A DNA stretch of 44,782 nt, taken from NCBI GenBank assembly GCA_902767015.1, contig CACXFV010000005.1, forward strand, positions 1-44,782. The letters run 5' to 3'. A model generated the notes under the pieces. The model ran no database searches, was not told the DNA's origin, and saw only the letters and a program-made list of their open reading frames with translations. Positions 1 through 9,156 of this stretch are shown in pieces. The translations under genes and the position numbers were made by a program. The DNA comes from an uncultured Lachnospiraceae bacterium (GTDB lineage Bacteria > Bacillota > Clostridia > Lachnospirales > Lachnospiraceae). Position 1 is the stretch's first letter, and every line of letters starts with the position of its first letter.

Positions 1-1772
1 CGCCGGACTTTTAAGGATATATGCAGGGTATTCTCTACCTTGTTTTATGCAAGTACCGGATTTGGGGCATAGTTTCCCAGACCCTTCACATAATTGAAGA
101 ATTTTCGGAAATTCAATGCTGCTATTTTGGAACCGAAAAAGAACTTGCCACGCTGTTTGCCACGAGGTATCTTTTCTAAATGGTAATTCTTGCGTATATT
201 CGATGGAACAGTTTCTACACCATTACGAAGTCTCGCATAATTTTTGAATTCCTCACTGCTCATGCTCCGTTGGATTTTTGCACGTTCATGTGCCGCTTTG
301 GATGTTACTATTTTAGCAACCCGTTTAAAAATCTTCGGCTTGCATTGATTCTGATACGGACAGCCCACGCACTGCTCATGCAGAAAGGAAACGGCGCACT
401 GATTGCTTTGCTTTATATAAGAACAGTTTTTCGGTGCATGACCGGCTGGACATCGGAGGACTTTTGTTCCCTCTTCGTTGAATTCAAAATCAGCAAAGAT
501 ATCCGGAGCTGGTTTCCCTGTTAGACTTGTGGTAATCAGTTCTACGTTTTTATCGGCTGCAAGCTGTGTATTTTCTGTTCCACTATACGCACCATCCGTA
601 ACTATAACAGTCCTCTCTTCCTGTTTATCCATCTGCTCAAGATGCTCCTTGATAAACTGGCTGTCACTGTGGTTGTTTTGGTCATACTGGTACTCTGTTA
701 CAACGGAACCATTCTCTCCAACAGATTCCTCAAGGTTGGCCGTATATCCTCGATGCTCTTTTCATGCTTTGATTCGGAAAGTAGCTTCCGGCTCAGAAGG
801 ATTCTGCATCATGGTGGATTTCATGCCGTCTTGTTTTGTGCGGAGTCTTCGTGTTTCGTTTTCAACAATGGTCTGTTCTGACAGGCATCTGACAAACAAA
901 TCATACTCTGTTGAATCATTGTAATCAGACTCACACAAGGCAAGAAGTTTATCTGCATCCGTTAAGAGCTGCTTCATGCGCTCATCCGCATCGGTACTGC
1001 GCTGATGATAAATCACTCTGTTAAAATCGTTAGGATCGATATAGTGTTTTAAATCGTCAGACAGAGCAGAACCATTGATTTTATTCACATACAGCGCCAG
1101 CTTTGCGATGCAGGTGTATATCAGTTCCATTCGGCTGAGTTTGCGGATGTTGGATTCAATCATCATGGAATCCATACGCCTGACTTTACCGCTGATTCCC
1201 ATCAGTTTTGCAATGGAAGCACTTAAATCTTTCACACAATCGTGGTAGAGATCCTTATTGTGAAGTGTTTCATAATCATAACACCTCTTGCGGAAACGGC
1301 TTAAGGTCTTGTCACTCAAAGGCTGTTCTTCAAAACTTGTTGTATGCAGTGCGTACTGAATTTGAAAATCCAGCATAAGATTTTCAACCATCTCATCATC
1401 GGAATAATCAAAAAGCTCTTTGATGATGAGCGCACCAACAATCACGTTGACCGGAGTATTCGGTCCGGATGCCTTATCACTGTATAATACAGAAAAACGC
1501 TTTTCATCAATGGCAGGAAATATTTCATCTGCAAAGACTTTTGCCCAGGATTTTTCCAGTGCTTTTTGTTCTCTGGCAGTTAATCCGGAAAAACTATCTG
1601 TAAATGACATTTGCTGGTAAGCGTTTTCTTTGAATGACATAGAGACTACCTTCTTTCCCAAGCCACTCTGTGGCTTTAATACTTCTATTATACAGCAAGT
1701 AAACCATTTAGTCTTGTATTTACTACAAAATATATGAACTTTTCAAGGTACTATAGAGGGTTTTTTGACCCC
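1..1772 (-). mobile_element. IS1182-family insertion sequence, left end outside window
   Basis: The stretch is filled by one IS1182-type transposase reading leftward, plus about 130 bp of non-coding DNA on its upstream side. I place the right edge near 1770 only because coding stops there and the diguanylate cyclase gene starts at 1818. I could not confirm a terminal inverted repeat: no reverse complement of the sequence around 1745-1772 is visible near position 1, so the left end probably lies before the window. The right boundary is therefore approximate. Confidence 0.5.
45..1640 (-). pseudogene. IS1182-family transposase interrupted by an in-frame TGA
   Basis: This is a DDE transposase split into an N-terminal part (down to a TGA at 762-764) and a C-terminal part (632-45). 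The two parts are in the same frame, and the 43 codons between them (761-633) are open and read as transposase, so the lesion is a single nonsense codon and not a frameshift. The local context ..FRIKA-stop-KEHRGYTANLEE suggests that a family Gly (GGA) became TGA. The N-terminal half has the DUF772-like region (LSDKTLSRFRKR). The C-terminal half has the DDE region (VTDGAYSG) and a Cys-rich segment (CPAGH, CVGCPYQNQC). Intact length would be about 530 residues, normal for IS1182. The ATG at 1640 follows an AAGAAGG ribosome site; a TTG at 1661 is possible. Confidence 0.85.
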
Positions 1773-1817
1773 AACATCATAATATTATATATTTGAATCA
1801 TTTTCGGTGAGGCAACT

Positions 1818-4800
1818 ATGACAAAAGAAGGATTAACCTATATTTCTGAATATATAAAGAAAATTAAGAAGGAAGAGCCCATTGTCCGTGTTATCAGGCA
1901 GAATTGTAATATTAAGATTAGCACAGAAGATTTTTCTCTGCTGAATCTTTCAGAACCTTCAGACAATTTTCTTTGTTCCCTTACAGGTACCGCACTGATT
2001 GGTGCCTATGAACCTTTTTTAAGTGTCGTAAAGAGCATGATTGACAAGTACGCTTTTGACTTATCAGTACTTTTTGAAGAAGCAGATATCTACCGTCTTC
2101 ACAGGAACATCTATCAAAGCTATCTCTCCACCGGTGTCATTAAACGTGAGGAGAATTTACTTCTGAACGAGATTGAATATGAGAAAGGGAAATTTTTAAC
2201 AGGTCTTGTAAAATTACTGCTGGCAATTGCCGAGGATCACCCTTTTTTCATTCTTATTAATAATGCCGGACAGCTGTGTGATTCCACCCTTGACGTATTG
2301 AATATCCTTAAGGATGAAACAAGCGAAAATCTTCATATTCTTCTATTGACAAGCGAGACCTCGAATACAAAAGGTTATGTTGCTGACAGGTATAACCTTT
2401 TCATTGACCGGCTCGACAAGCTTGGCGCTGTCACCGTTCATACAACCAGCGAAAGCGTGGACCCGGAGGCGGATAAAACCTTCGTATTCCAAAATACTAC
2501 TGAGGAACTGACGCAGATTGAGAATATGTTTCAGTCTCTTGCCATGGAGCAGGCAAAGTATTACATAGAACTTATCTATCAGAAGATAGAAGTTGACAAG
2601 GTTTCCTGCCTGCCCGACTATAAATTCAGGCTGCTCTCTCTGTATGCTGCCATCAGCATCTATACGGAGAACTATTCTTATGCCCTTATTTTATGCGATA
2701 AATTAAAAGAATTCAATGCCGGTTCGGTGAAAGATAATGAATTAAAAAGGTACAGATACTATTACTACAAGGCACTGGCTGATATGTATATTGGCAACGA
2801 TAGTGATGCCATCGATGCCGCCACCCTGTGCGTGAAGCAGGCACAGGAGATTAAGCAGGATTACCTGCTGATGCAGGCACTGATCATCCAGAATATGTCT
2901 CATGTGGCAGGTTGGAAGGATGTGTGGATTTGCAAAAGTGACATTCCCGTATCTGACGAACTGGTAGCATTATGCCTGAAATACAACTATTTAAATCACC
3001 TTGCCCATATATTTGTCTACAGCTATCACAACTCGGCGGATATCTATCGTACCCCTGAACACATCAAGGACAGAATTCCTTATTTTACAAAGGGAATTGA
3101 GCTCGGCAGGCAGTTAGGCAATGATAAGTTTATCTTTGAAGCATACAGAAAAGGTGTGATGATGTCATCCAGCAACGGCTTTTTCACCACCTCCACTTAT
3201 TTCTATATGCTTTCTATTGATGTCGTCAAAAAGACACATAATCATTTTGAAGAGGCCAATATCTATAATGGTCTCGGCTATGATTGCTGTACCGCTGATG
3301 AATTTGAAAAAGCTAACGACTATTACAATAAAGCCCTCAAGATATTTTTTGATTTAAAATCAACCGATTATATTCTGGAAACCCTGTACAATATGGGTAC
3401 CAATGCAGTGCTTGCCGGCGATTACAAGAATACCATTGACTACCTTACCACGGTAACAGATTCTTTCAAAGTTTTGAAGAAAGACCGTCTGAGAGTATGC
3501 AACATCTCAAAGCTTTTGGGACTGATTGCCGTTGCCGCCTTCAAACTCGGCAACTATTCCCTCGCCCATTTGTATTATGAACGTGCACGACATACACTGA
3601 CTCTCGGTCATATTCTGGGCAGAAATACAGAAGATTATCAGGCTTATCTGTGGGGCGATGATATGTTTTTGTATCATTATATGTCTGCACTGACTGCCAC
3701 CAAAGAAGGCAGATATGAAGATGCCATGAAAAGCTTTGACAAGGCAGAAGGCTTTATGATTGCACGTACCGGAAGTATGTTCATTAATTATGTCCTGTTT
3801 GCAGTAGACAAAGCTGATTTATTATACAAAATGTCTCGTGACGATGAAGCTGTTGCCCTGCTGAACGAGGCAAGAGCATGGTATTTTGGACATGGCAATA
3901 CTTTGAGAGTTCACATGTTTGATGAGTATATCAGTACTGGAAAATGGAGTGCGCCTGCGCTCCGACTGGATATCAGGGATATTACCATTCCTCAGATTGT
4001 CAATTACATGAAATTAGAAGGCATTAAAAATGCCATGGTTTTAAAAGATACACAGCTTAAATTTCTCGGTGCCTTTCAGGAAGTTATTAATTATGATTAT
4101 CGCTCCTCCCACGAGGTTGTCAGTACACTTTTAACCAATTTCAAGGTGAATTTTAACCTTGATAATATCTTATTTATCGGTTGTGATGACAACGACGCCA
4201 GAATCATATTCAGTGATTTAGAGTACACCATCTCCGATGATAATGTCATGGATATTGTCAGCTACTTTAAATCAAACAGCTCTGGTTTTTCGCTTTCATG
4301 CTTCAGCAGCAACCACGAAAACTACGAGGCGTTCCATATGATATTTGCAAAGAGCAAAATCTCCTCTATGGTAGGTGTTCCTATCTATTCCGGAAACAGA
4401 CTTGGAAGTATTTTCATTACATTTTCCAAGATATCTGACAACTGTAACGCCCTTTTAGAAAGAGATACCCTGGATGACAGTGATATGTCTGTCTACATGA
4501 TTATCTTCAGACAGATATTAGGAGCTATTGAGAAGTTCAAATTAAATGATTTATTGAGAAGACAGGCAATTACAGACGAACTGACCGGTCTGTATAACAG
4601 AAATGGTTATTATAAACTGATTGAGAGATATTTAGAGGATGCCAAAGCGTTTAAGAAATCTAATGACATTACCATCATGTATATCGATTTAGATAATTTC
4701 AAATACTATAATGATACCTTTGGTCATCATTTAGGTGATGAAATCCTCAAAAAATTTGCTTACATTTATGTAAAGGCCTGTAAAAGTTATGGCTATGCTA

Positions 4801-5114
4801 TTCGTTTTGGCGGCGATGAATTTATCATTCTTTTGGATACCTCTGAAGAAGCGGTTATTAACGATGTCGTTCACAGCATCTACGCTCAGATTGAAGCTGA
4901 AAATGGTTTTATTGAATTTGTAAGTCGCTATAGCAATGAAGATATTGAGATTCCAAAGAGCCACAGAGCAACCTGCTCTATCGGCATTGAGACCGGAATA
5001 AATATCACTGACGAAGAGGGCTATGCTGTGATTGAAAAACACGCTGATGCCGCACTATACTACAGTAAAAAGCATGGCAAAGGCAAAGCTGTATGGTACC
5101 GGGAAATTGTATAA
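1818..5114 (+). CDS. Diguanylate cyclase (GGDEF) with degenerate NTPase, TPR and GAF-like regions
   Basis: This 1098-residue soluble protein ends in a GGDEF domain (about residues 910-1098) with an intact FGGDEF signature at 998-1002 and the usual DELTGLYNRNGYY entry motif. It should make cyclic di-GMP from two GTP. There is no RxxD inhibitory site just upstream of GGDEF (that stretch reads KSYG). Residues 740-905 look like a GAF-type sensor, and roughly 240-700 is helical with TPR-like units (for example FEKANDYYNKALKIF). The first 200 residues resemble the ATPase of MalT/AAA_16 regulators, but no Walker A is present and the Walker B-like strand reads FFILINNAG, so it is probably inactive. 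There is no transmembrane segment or signal peptide. The gene stands alone, starting 45-50 bp after the probable IS edge. Cyclase activity is well supported; the ligand is unknown. Confidence 0.85.
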   Translation: MTKEGLTYISEYIKKIKKEEPIVRVIRQNCNIKISTEDFSLLNLSEPSDNFLCSLTGTALIGAYEPFLSVVKSMIDKYAFDLSVLFEEADIYRLHRNIYQSYLSTGVIKREENLLLNEIEYEKGKFLTGLVKLLLAIAEDHPFFILINNAGQLCDSTLDVLNILKDETSENLHILLLTSETSNTKGYVADRYNLFIDRLDKLGAVTVHTTSESVDPEADKTFVFQNTTEELTQIENMFQSLAMEQAKYYIELIYQKIEVDKVSCLPDYKFRLLSLYAAISIYTENYSYALILCDKLKEFNAGSVKDNELKRYRYYYYKALADMYIGNDSDAIDAATLCVKQAQEIKQDYLLMQALIIQNMSHVAGWKDVWICKSDIPVSDELVALCLKYNYLNHLAHIFVYSYHNSADIYRTPEHIKDRIPYFTKGIELGRQLGNDKFIFEAYRKGVMMSSSNGFFTTSTYFYMLSIDVVKKTHNHFEEANIYNGLGYDCCTADEFEKANDYYNKALKIFFDLKSTDYILETLYNMGTNAVLAGDYKNTIDYLTTVTDSFKVLKKDRLRVCNISKLLGLIAVAAFKLGNYSLAHLYYERARHTLTLGHILGRNTEDYQAYLWGDDMFLYHYMSALTATKEGRYEDAMKSFDKAEGFMIARTGSMFINYVLFAVDKADLLYKMSRDDEAVALLNEARAWYFGHGNTLRVHMFDEYISTGKWSAPALRLDIRDITIPQIVNYMKLEGIKNAMVLKDTQLKFLGAFQEVINYDYRSSHEVVSTLLTNFKVNFNLDNILFIGCDDNDARIIFSDLEYTISDDNVMDIVSYFKSNSSGFSLSCFSSNHENYEAFHMIFAKSKISSMVGVPIYSGNRLGSIFITFSKISDNCNALLERDTLDDSDMSVYMIIFRQILGAIEKFKLNDLLRRQAITDELTGLYNRNGYYKLIERYLEDAKAFKKSNDITIMYIDLDNFKYYNDTFGHHLGDEILKKFAYIYVKACKSYGYAIRFGGDEFIILLDTSEEAVINDVVHSIYAQIEAENGFIEFVSRYSNEDIEIPKSHRATCSIGIETGINITDEEGYAVIEKHADAALYYSKKHGKGKAVWYREIV

Positions 5115-5186
5115 TATTACTCTTTTCGGATGGTACCATGACAACCATATATTTTAAATATTTTACAGAATGGAGAATTAACAGAT

Positions 5187-6053
5187 ATGAGCATTAACAT
5201 AACCGGAACAACACAACTGACAGGGCTTCTCGGAAGTCCTGTAGCTCACAGCATCTCCCCCATGATGCATAACGAAGCATTTCGCTTACTGAACCTTGAC
5301 TATGTGTATCTGTGCTTTGATGTAGATACGACCACTCTCAAGACTGCTGTAGACGGAATGAAGGCAATGGGGGTTCGTGGCTTTAACTGTACCATGCCTG
5401 ATAAAAATATGATGTGTGAGCTGGCAGACGAATTAAGTCCTGCTGCCAAAATGATTGGTGCTGTCAACACAGTCGTCAATGACAACGGTCGCTTTATCGG
5501 ACACAACACTGACGGAATCGGTTATATGCGTGCCGTACAGGATGCCGGTTTTGATATCATCGGGAAGAATATGACTTTACTGGGTGCCGGCGGTGCCGCC
5601 ACGGCTGTATGTGTGCAGGCAGCCTTAGATGGAGTCGCCTCCATTAATGTATTCAGTATTAAGGATCGCTTCTTTGAAAGAGCACAGCGTATGGTGGACA
5701 ATATCAATGCCAATACCAACTGTAAAGCCGCTCTGTATGAGCTTGCCGAGGCAGCAGCCTTAAAACAAAGCATTGAGAATAGCACTATCCTTACCAATGC
5801 TACCAGTGTAGGCATGGCACCTGATACCGATAACTGCATCATTACAGATGAATCCGTATTCCGTGAGGATTTAATTGTTTCCGATGTCATCTATAATCCA
5901 CGGGAAACAAAGCTTCTGAAATCAGCAAAAGCCCATGGATGTAAAACATTCAACGGACTTTACATGCTTCTCTATCAGGGGGCAGAAGCTTTTAAAATAT
6001 GGACCGGAGAAGAAATGCCCGTCCAAGCTGTTAAAAGCAAGTTTTTTTCCTAA
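5187..6053 (+). CDS. aroE: Shikimate dehydrogenase
   Basis: A 288-residue NADP-dependent oxidoreductase of the shikimate pathway that converts 3-dehydroshikimate to shikimate for aromatic amino acid synthesis in the cytosol. The N-terminal substrate domain has GSPVAHSISPMMHN (16-29), the catalytic lysine in MPDKNM (K73) and the catalytic aspartate in HNTDGIGY (D109). The nucleotide-binding domain has the glycine loop LGAGGAAT (132-139). The C-terminus has NGLYMLLYQGAEAF, which is typical. Length is normal. The substrate loop reads FNCTMPDKN, not the commoner FNVTxPxK, so a quinate/shikimate variant (YdiB-like) is possible. It reads on the plus strand and its stop overlaps the stop of the convergent yqeG by 2 bp. 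Confidence 0.93.
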   Translation: MSINITGTTQLTGLLGSPVAHSISPMMHNEAFRLLNLDYVYLCFDVDTTTLKTAVDGMKAMGVRGFNCTMPDKNMMCELADELSPAAKMIGAVNTVVNDNGRFIGHNTDGIGYMRAVQDAGFDIIGKNMTLLGAGGAATAVCVQAALDGVASINVFSIKDRFFERAQRMVDNINANTNCKAALYELAEAAALKQSIENSTILTNATSVGMAPDTDNCIITDESVFREDLIVSDVIYNPRETKLLKSAKAHGCKTFNGLYMLLYQGAEAFKIWTGEEMPVQAVKSKFFS

Positions 6054-6574
6054 TGTTTTTTTCTATCGGCATATTTTTTATCATGCCGATAGGTCCATAG
6101 TATAATTTTCTCAAGGTATCTCTTCAGGACAATCTGTATTTCCTCCTTTGGATGAATCGGTTTTACGAGAATGGTCAGCATGCCAACCCGATTAGCGCCA
6201 TAGACATCTGTAAAAATCTGATCCCCCACAAACATCGTATTACCTTTTTTGGTATGCATTATCTCAAATGCCTTTCTGTAACTCTTTTTGGAAGGCTTAT
6301 GAGCATTATAGATATAATCAGTTCCCACGGCATCCGCAAAGGGTTTTACTCTTGATTCCTTGTTATTAGAAATGAGACACGTTCTAAATCCCATTTCATG
6401 GAGCCTCGAAAAGAGTTCTATCGCCCTCGGACTGGCAGGTGCGCCATGGGGTACCAGTGTATTATCCACATCAAAAAGAATTCCTCTATATCCTTTATCA
6501 TAGTATTTCTTAAAATCAATCACATACGTTCCATCCATATATCCTGCCGGATAAAATCTTTTGAAAATTCTCAC
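6050..6574 (-). CDS. yqeG: YqeG-family HAD phosphatase
   Basis: A 174-residue HAD-superfamily class IIIA protein. The nucleophile motif FDVDNTLVPHG (about 35-45) holds the two catalytic aspartates. ISNN (about 74-77) is motif II, the lysine in AHKPSKKS is motif III, and GDQIFTDVYGANR is motif IV. The physiological substrate of YqeG proteins is unsettled; phosphatidylglycerophosphate phosphatase relatives exist in other lineages. The start is GTG at 6574, preceded by AAGGGA at a good distance. It lies 30 bp downstream of nrdR on the same strand and is probably co-transcribed with it. The gene ends inside the aroE stop region (convergent overlap). Confidence 0.88.
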   Translation of the reverse strand: MRIFKRFYPAGYMDGTYVIDFKKYYDKGYRGILFDVDNTLVPHGAPASPRAIELFSRLHEMGFRTCLISNNKESRVKPFADAVGTDYIYNAHKPSKKSYRKAFEIMHTKKGNTMFVGDQIFTDVYGANRVGMLTILVKPIHPKEEIQIVLKRYLEKIILWTYRHDKKYADRKKH

Positions 6575-6604
6575 TGTCTGTTCCCTTCTTCTTCGATAAG
6601 CTGT

Positions 6605-7054
6605 CTATTTATCCAACAGCTTTTTAATCTCATCCATAAATGTATTGACATCTTTAAACTCTCTGTACACGGAGGCAAATCTTACATACGCCACCGAATC
6701 AAAATCCTTCAGTTTATTCATCACAAGCTCACCAATCTGTGAGCTGCTGATTTCCTTAACATCAAGATTAAAAATGTTATTCTCTATATCATCAACAAAT
6801 GCCGTTATCTTATCCATAGAAACCGGTCGTTTATGACATGACCGCACGATACCTGCCTCTATCTTGGAACGGTTGTATGGCTCCCTGTTTAAGTCCTTTT
6901 TAATGACAATAAGCGGAACATTCTCCACTCTCTCATAGGTGGTATATCTTTTGCCGCAATTCTCACACTGGCGTCTTCTTCTGATGGAATTATTCTCAGC
7001 CGCTCTTGAATCGATTACCTTTGTACTTTCCTTATTACAATACGGACATCTCAT
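6605..7054 (-). CDS. nrdR: Transcriptional repressor NrdR
   Basis: This 149-residue repressor controls ribonucleotide reductase genes by sensing ATP/dATP. The N-terminal zinc ribbon has Cys3, Cys6, Cys30 and Cys33, with the RRRRQCENCGKRYTTYE signature. An ATP-cone domain follows from about residue 48 (LIVIKKDLNREPYNRSKI) to about 135 (DSVAYVRFASVYREF). Length and motifs are canonical. The ATG start has GAGGATAAAGGT before it. It follows the ylmC/ymxH gene by 72 bp, an arrangement seen in other Clostridia. No NrdR target boxes were recognised in this window, so its regulon lies elsewhere. Confidence 0.96.
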   Translation of the reverse strand: MRCPYCNKESTKVIDSRAAENNSIRRRRQCENCGKRYTTYERVENVPLIVIKKDLNREPYNRSKIEAGIVRSCHKRPVSMDKITAFVDDIENNIFNLDVKEISSSQIGELVMNKLKDFDSVAYVRFASVYREFKDVNTFMDEIKKLLDK

Positions 7055-7126
7055 ACCTTTATCCTCGCTTCTATGCGTATTTCAAATCTCATTCAATTAT
7101 AAATAATATCCATTATCTGGTCAAGT

Positions 7127-7387
7127 TTATAGTTTACATTTTTTCAGCACTTCATCCTCTTTTACCCTGACTAGTATGATTTCCTCTCCAATCTGCTCCA
7201 CACATTGAAACGGAATGATGTATTCTGTATCTCTGCCAAATAAACCACATAATTTAGGCTCTCCCGGAACAATCAGCTTTTCTATACAGCCGGTGCAGAT
7301 ATCAAATTCGATGTCTCCCACAAATCCCAGCCGTTTACAATCACACTGATTAATTACCTCCTTCTGTCTCAAATCGCATATCCTCAT
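7127..7387 (-). CDS. YlmC/YmxH-family PRC-barrel sporulation protein
   Basis: A small 86-residue protein of the YlmC/YmxH family. It opens with RICDLRQKEVINQCDCKRLGFVGDIEFD and has FGRDTEYIIPFQCVEQIGEEIILV, which fits a PRC-barrel fold. The exact role is unknown. In endospore formers these genes cluster with sporulation sigma factors, and here it follows sigG by 75 bp on the same strand, so a forespore-related role is an inference from context. Three cysteines near the N-terminal half (ICD, QCDCK) could bind metal, but this is not established for the family. Confidence 0.85.
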   Translation of the reverse strand: MRICDLRQKEVINQCDCKRLGFVGDIEFDICTGCIEKLIVPGEPKLCGLFGRDTEYIIPFQCVEQIGEEIILVRVKEDEVLKKCKL

Positions 7388-7462
7388 ATCTACCCATTAT
7401 CCCATATACCGTTTTCTTATCGTTATCCTATTCATAGTGATGACAAAAGGTTCCCTTATCCG

Positions 7463-8245
7463 CTACTTTTGTGTCAGATAATTTTTCATAGACTTCAACG
7501 CGTTTTTTTCCAGACGACTTACCTGTGCCTGCGATATCCCAATCTCATTGGCAACCTCCATCTGGGTGGAGCCCCTGAAAAATCTCATTTCAATGATATT
7601 TCTCTCCCGCTCACCAAGCCGTTTCAGCGCATCCTTCAATGCCAGCTTTTCCACCCAGTTCTCTTCCCTGTTATTCTTATCACTAATCTGATCCATGACA
7701 TACAGGGTATCCCCGCCTTCGGAGTAGACCGGCTCATACAAGGATACAGGACTCTGGATGGCATCCAATGCATACACTACCTCCTCCTTACTTAAACCAA
7801 TCTCTTCTGCAATCTCCGCCACCGTAGGCTCTTTCTGCGTAGTCTTTGTCATCATTTCCTTCGTATACAATGCCTTATAGGCAATATCCCGAAGGGATCT
7901 GCTCACTCTTATGGAATTATTATCCCTTAAAAACCTTCTGATTTCCCCCATAATCATCGGTACCGCATAGGTTGAGAACTTCACCCCTACACTTCTGTCA
8001 AAATTATCTATCGCTTTAATCAGACCGATACAGCCTATCTGAAATAAGTCGTCAATATTTTCATTGTTTCCCGAAAAACGTTTTGTGATGCTGAGTACAA
8101 GTCTTAGATTTCCCCTTATAAATTTTTCTCTGGCTTCTTTATCTCCCTTATCAATTTTATCCCAAAGTTCTTCTTTTTCCTTCTCACTGAGCAACGGAAG
8201 CTTTGCTGTATTCACGCCACAGATTTCCACCTTATAAAGAGACAT
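7463..8245 (-). CDS. sigG: RNA polymerase sporulation sigma factor SigG
   Basis: A 260-residue sigma-70 family factor that drives late forespore gene expression. It opens with YKVEICGVNTAKLP, the SigG-specific N-terminus. Region 2 has NLRLVLSI, DDLFQIGCIGLIKAIDNFD and VKFSTYAVPMIMGEIRRFLRDN. Region 3 has VSRSLRDIAYKAL. Region 4 has GSTQMEVANEIGISQAQVSRLEK, the helix-turn-helix for the -35. The length equals the Bacillus protein. SigG differs from SigF in the YEPVYSEGGDTLYVMDQ stretch. The start is ATG with GGAGG nine bases upstream; that ribosome site abuts a strong hairpin (see separate entry). The gene is not adjacent to sigE as it is in Bacillus: four other genes lie between the two operons. 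Confidence 0.96.
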   Translation of the reverse strand: MSLYKVEICGVNTAKLPLLSEKEKEELWDKIDKGDKEAREKFIRGNLRLVLSITKRFSGNNENIDDLFQIGCIGLIKAIDNFDRSVGVKFSTYAVPMIMGEIRRFLRDNNSIRVSRSLRDIAYKALYTKEMMTKTTQKEPTVAEIAEEIGLSKEEVVYALDAIQSPVSLYEPVYSEGGDTLYVMDQISDKNNREENWVEKLALKDALKRLGERERNIIEMRFFRGSTQMEVANEIGISQAQVSRLEKNALKSMKNYLTQK

Positions 8246-8254
8246 ATTCCCATT

Positions 8255-8291
8255 CCTCCATCATTTTAAATTTATATCCATTTAAAATGAT
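8255..8291 (-). promoter_or_regulatory. Leader hairpin abutting the sigG ribosome site
   Basis: Positions 8280-8291 and 8260-8271 are perfect 12-base inverted complements (ATTTAAAATGAT type) with an 8-base loop. In the mRNA the stem ends at 8260, and GGAGG occupies 8259-8255 directly after it. Such a stem could hinder ribosome access. A leader hairpin that lowers sigG translation has been described in Bacillus subtilis; the role here is inferred by analogy. No run of U follows, so it is unlikely to be a terminator. Confidence 0.65.
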
Positions 8292-8329
8292 TAACGAAAT
8301 GGGAATATTTTATACTCATAATGTCGGAT

Positions 8330-9127
8330 TTATATTGGAAATTGATGCCAGAGCGGACCACTTCCCGCGCCAAGATTCAGTCCCGCGCTAATGGCATCAT
8401 AGACATATTTTTTGGCATCCGTAACTGCCCTTAACAACGGCTTTCCTAAGGCAAGCTCGCAGGCAATCGCCGAAGATAACGTACAACCGGTACCATGTGT
8501 ATTATCATTTTTCACTTTCTTCGCTCTCAGCCAGTGGATTTCTCCATTGACATATAATAAATCGTCAGCGCAGTCTGTCATATGACCACCCTTAATCAGA
8601 ATCGCTGCTTTGGCAGTCTTTGAAATAACCTCTGCTGCTTTTACCATGTCCTCTTTATCCTTAATACTGATACCGCTTAACACTTCTGCTTCGTTCATAT
8701 TCGGAGTGATAACATCCGCAATCGCAAATAGTTCACTGATTAACATATCCTTCGCATCATTTTCCATCAGCATACAGCCACTGGTCGAAACCATTACCGG
8801 ATCCTCTACAATAAAGCGCGGCTGATATTTCTTTAATTTTGATGAAATTTCCCGAATGATATCTTTAGACGAGACCATCCCTATCTTCACTGCATCAGGT
8901 GCGATATCTTCAAAAACAACGTCCATCTGCTTACCCACAAATTCCGGCGACATATCGCAGACACCATACACCCCTGTGGTATTCTGTGCCGTGACAGAAG
9001 TGATGACGCTCATCCCATATATACCATGTGCCTGTATTGTTTTTAAATCCGCCTGTATTCCTGCGCCTCCGCTACAATCTGAGCCGGCGATACTCAGTAC
9101 CTTTTTGATATGCTGCAAATCTTTCAC
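8330..9127 (-). CDS. thiD: Hydroxymethylpyrimidine / phosphomethylpyrimidine kinase
   Basis: A 265-residue ribokinase-fold kinase that phosphorylates HMP to HMP-P and HMP-PP for thiamine synthesis. Seen motifs: SIAGSDCSGGAGIQADLKT near the N-terminus (substrate loop), TAQNTTGVYG, VEDPVMVSTSG, TPNMNEAEVLSG, ILIKGGH, and the anion hole with catalytic aspartate region NTHGTGCTLSSAIA. I chose the GTG at 9127 because AGGAGGTG sits seven bases before it; an upstream in-frame ATG at 9160 would overlap the preceding gene and lacks such a site. It follows the GDPD gene by 29 bp, so both are probably in one transcript. No TPP riboswitch was recognised upstream. Confidence 0.93.
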   Translation of the reverse strand: MKDLQHIKKVLSIAGSDCSGGAGIQADLKTIQAHGIYGMSVITSVTAQNTTGVYGVCDMSPEFVGKQMDVVFEDIAPDAVKIGMVSSKDIIREISSKLKKYQPRFIVEDPVMVSTSGCMLMENDAKDMLISELFAIADVITPNMNEAEVLSGISIKDKEDMVKAAEVISKTAKAAILIKGGHMTDCADDLLYVNGEIHWLRAKKVKNDNTHGTGCTLSSAIACELALGKPLLRAVTDAKKYVYDAISAGLNLGAGSGPLWHQFPI

Positions 9128-9156
9128 TCTTGCACCTCCTGCATTGTCTTTTATTG

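Noticed and set aside
762-764. TGA read through as selenocysteine or other recoding in the transposase
   Set aside because: No selenocysteine stem is visible next to it, and the family residue there appears to be Gly, not Cys; a point mutation is simpler.
8246-8329. Sigma-F/G promoter upstream of sigG
   Set aside because: A GTATA followed at 15 bp by GTTAATCA is present, but the -10 does not fit the GG-containing consensus well enough to annotate.
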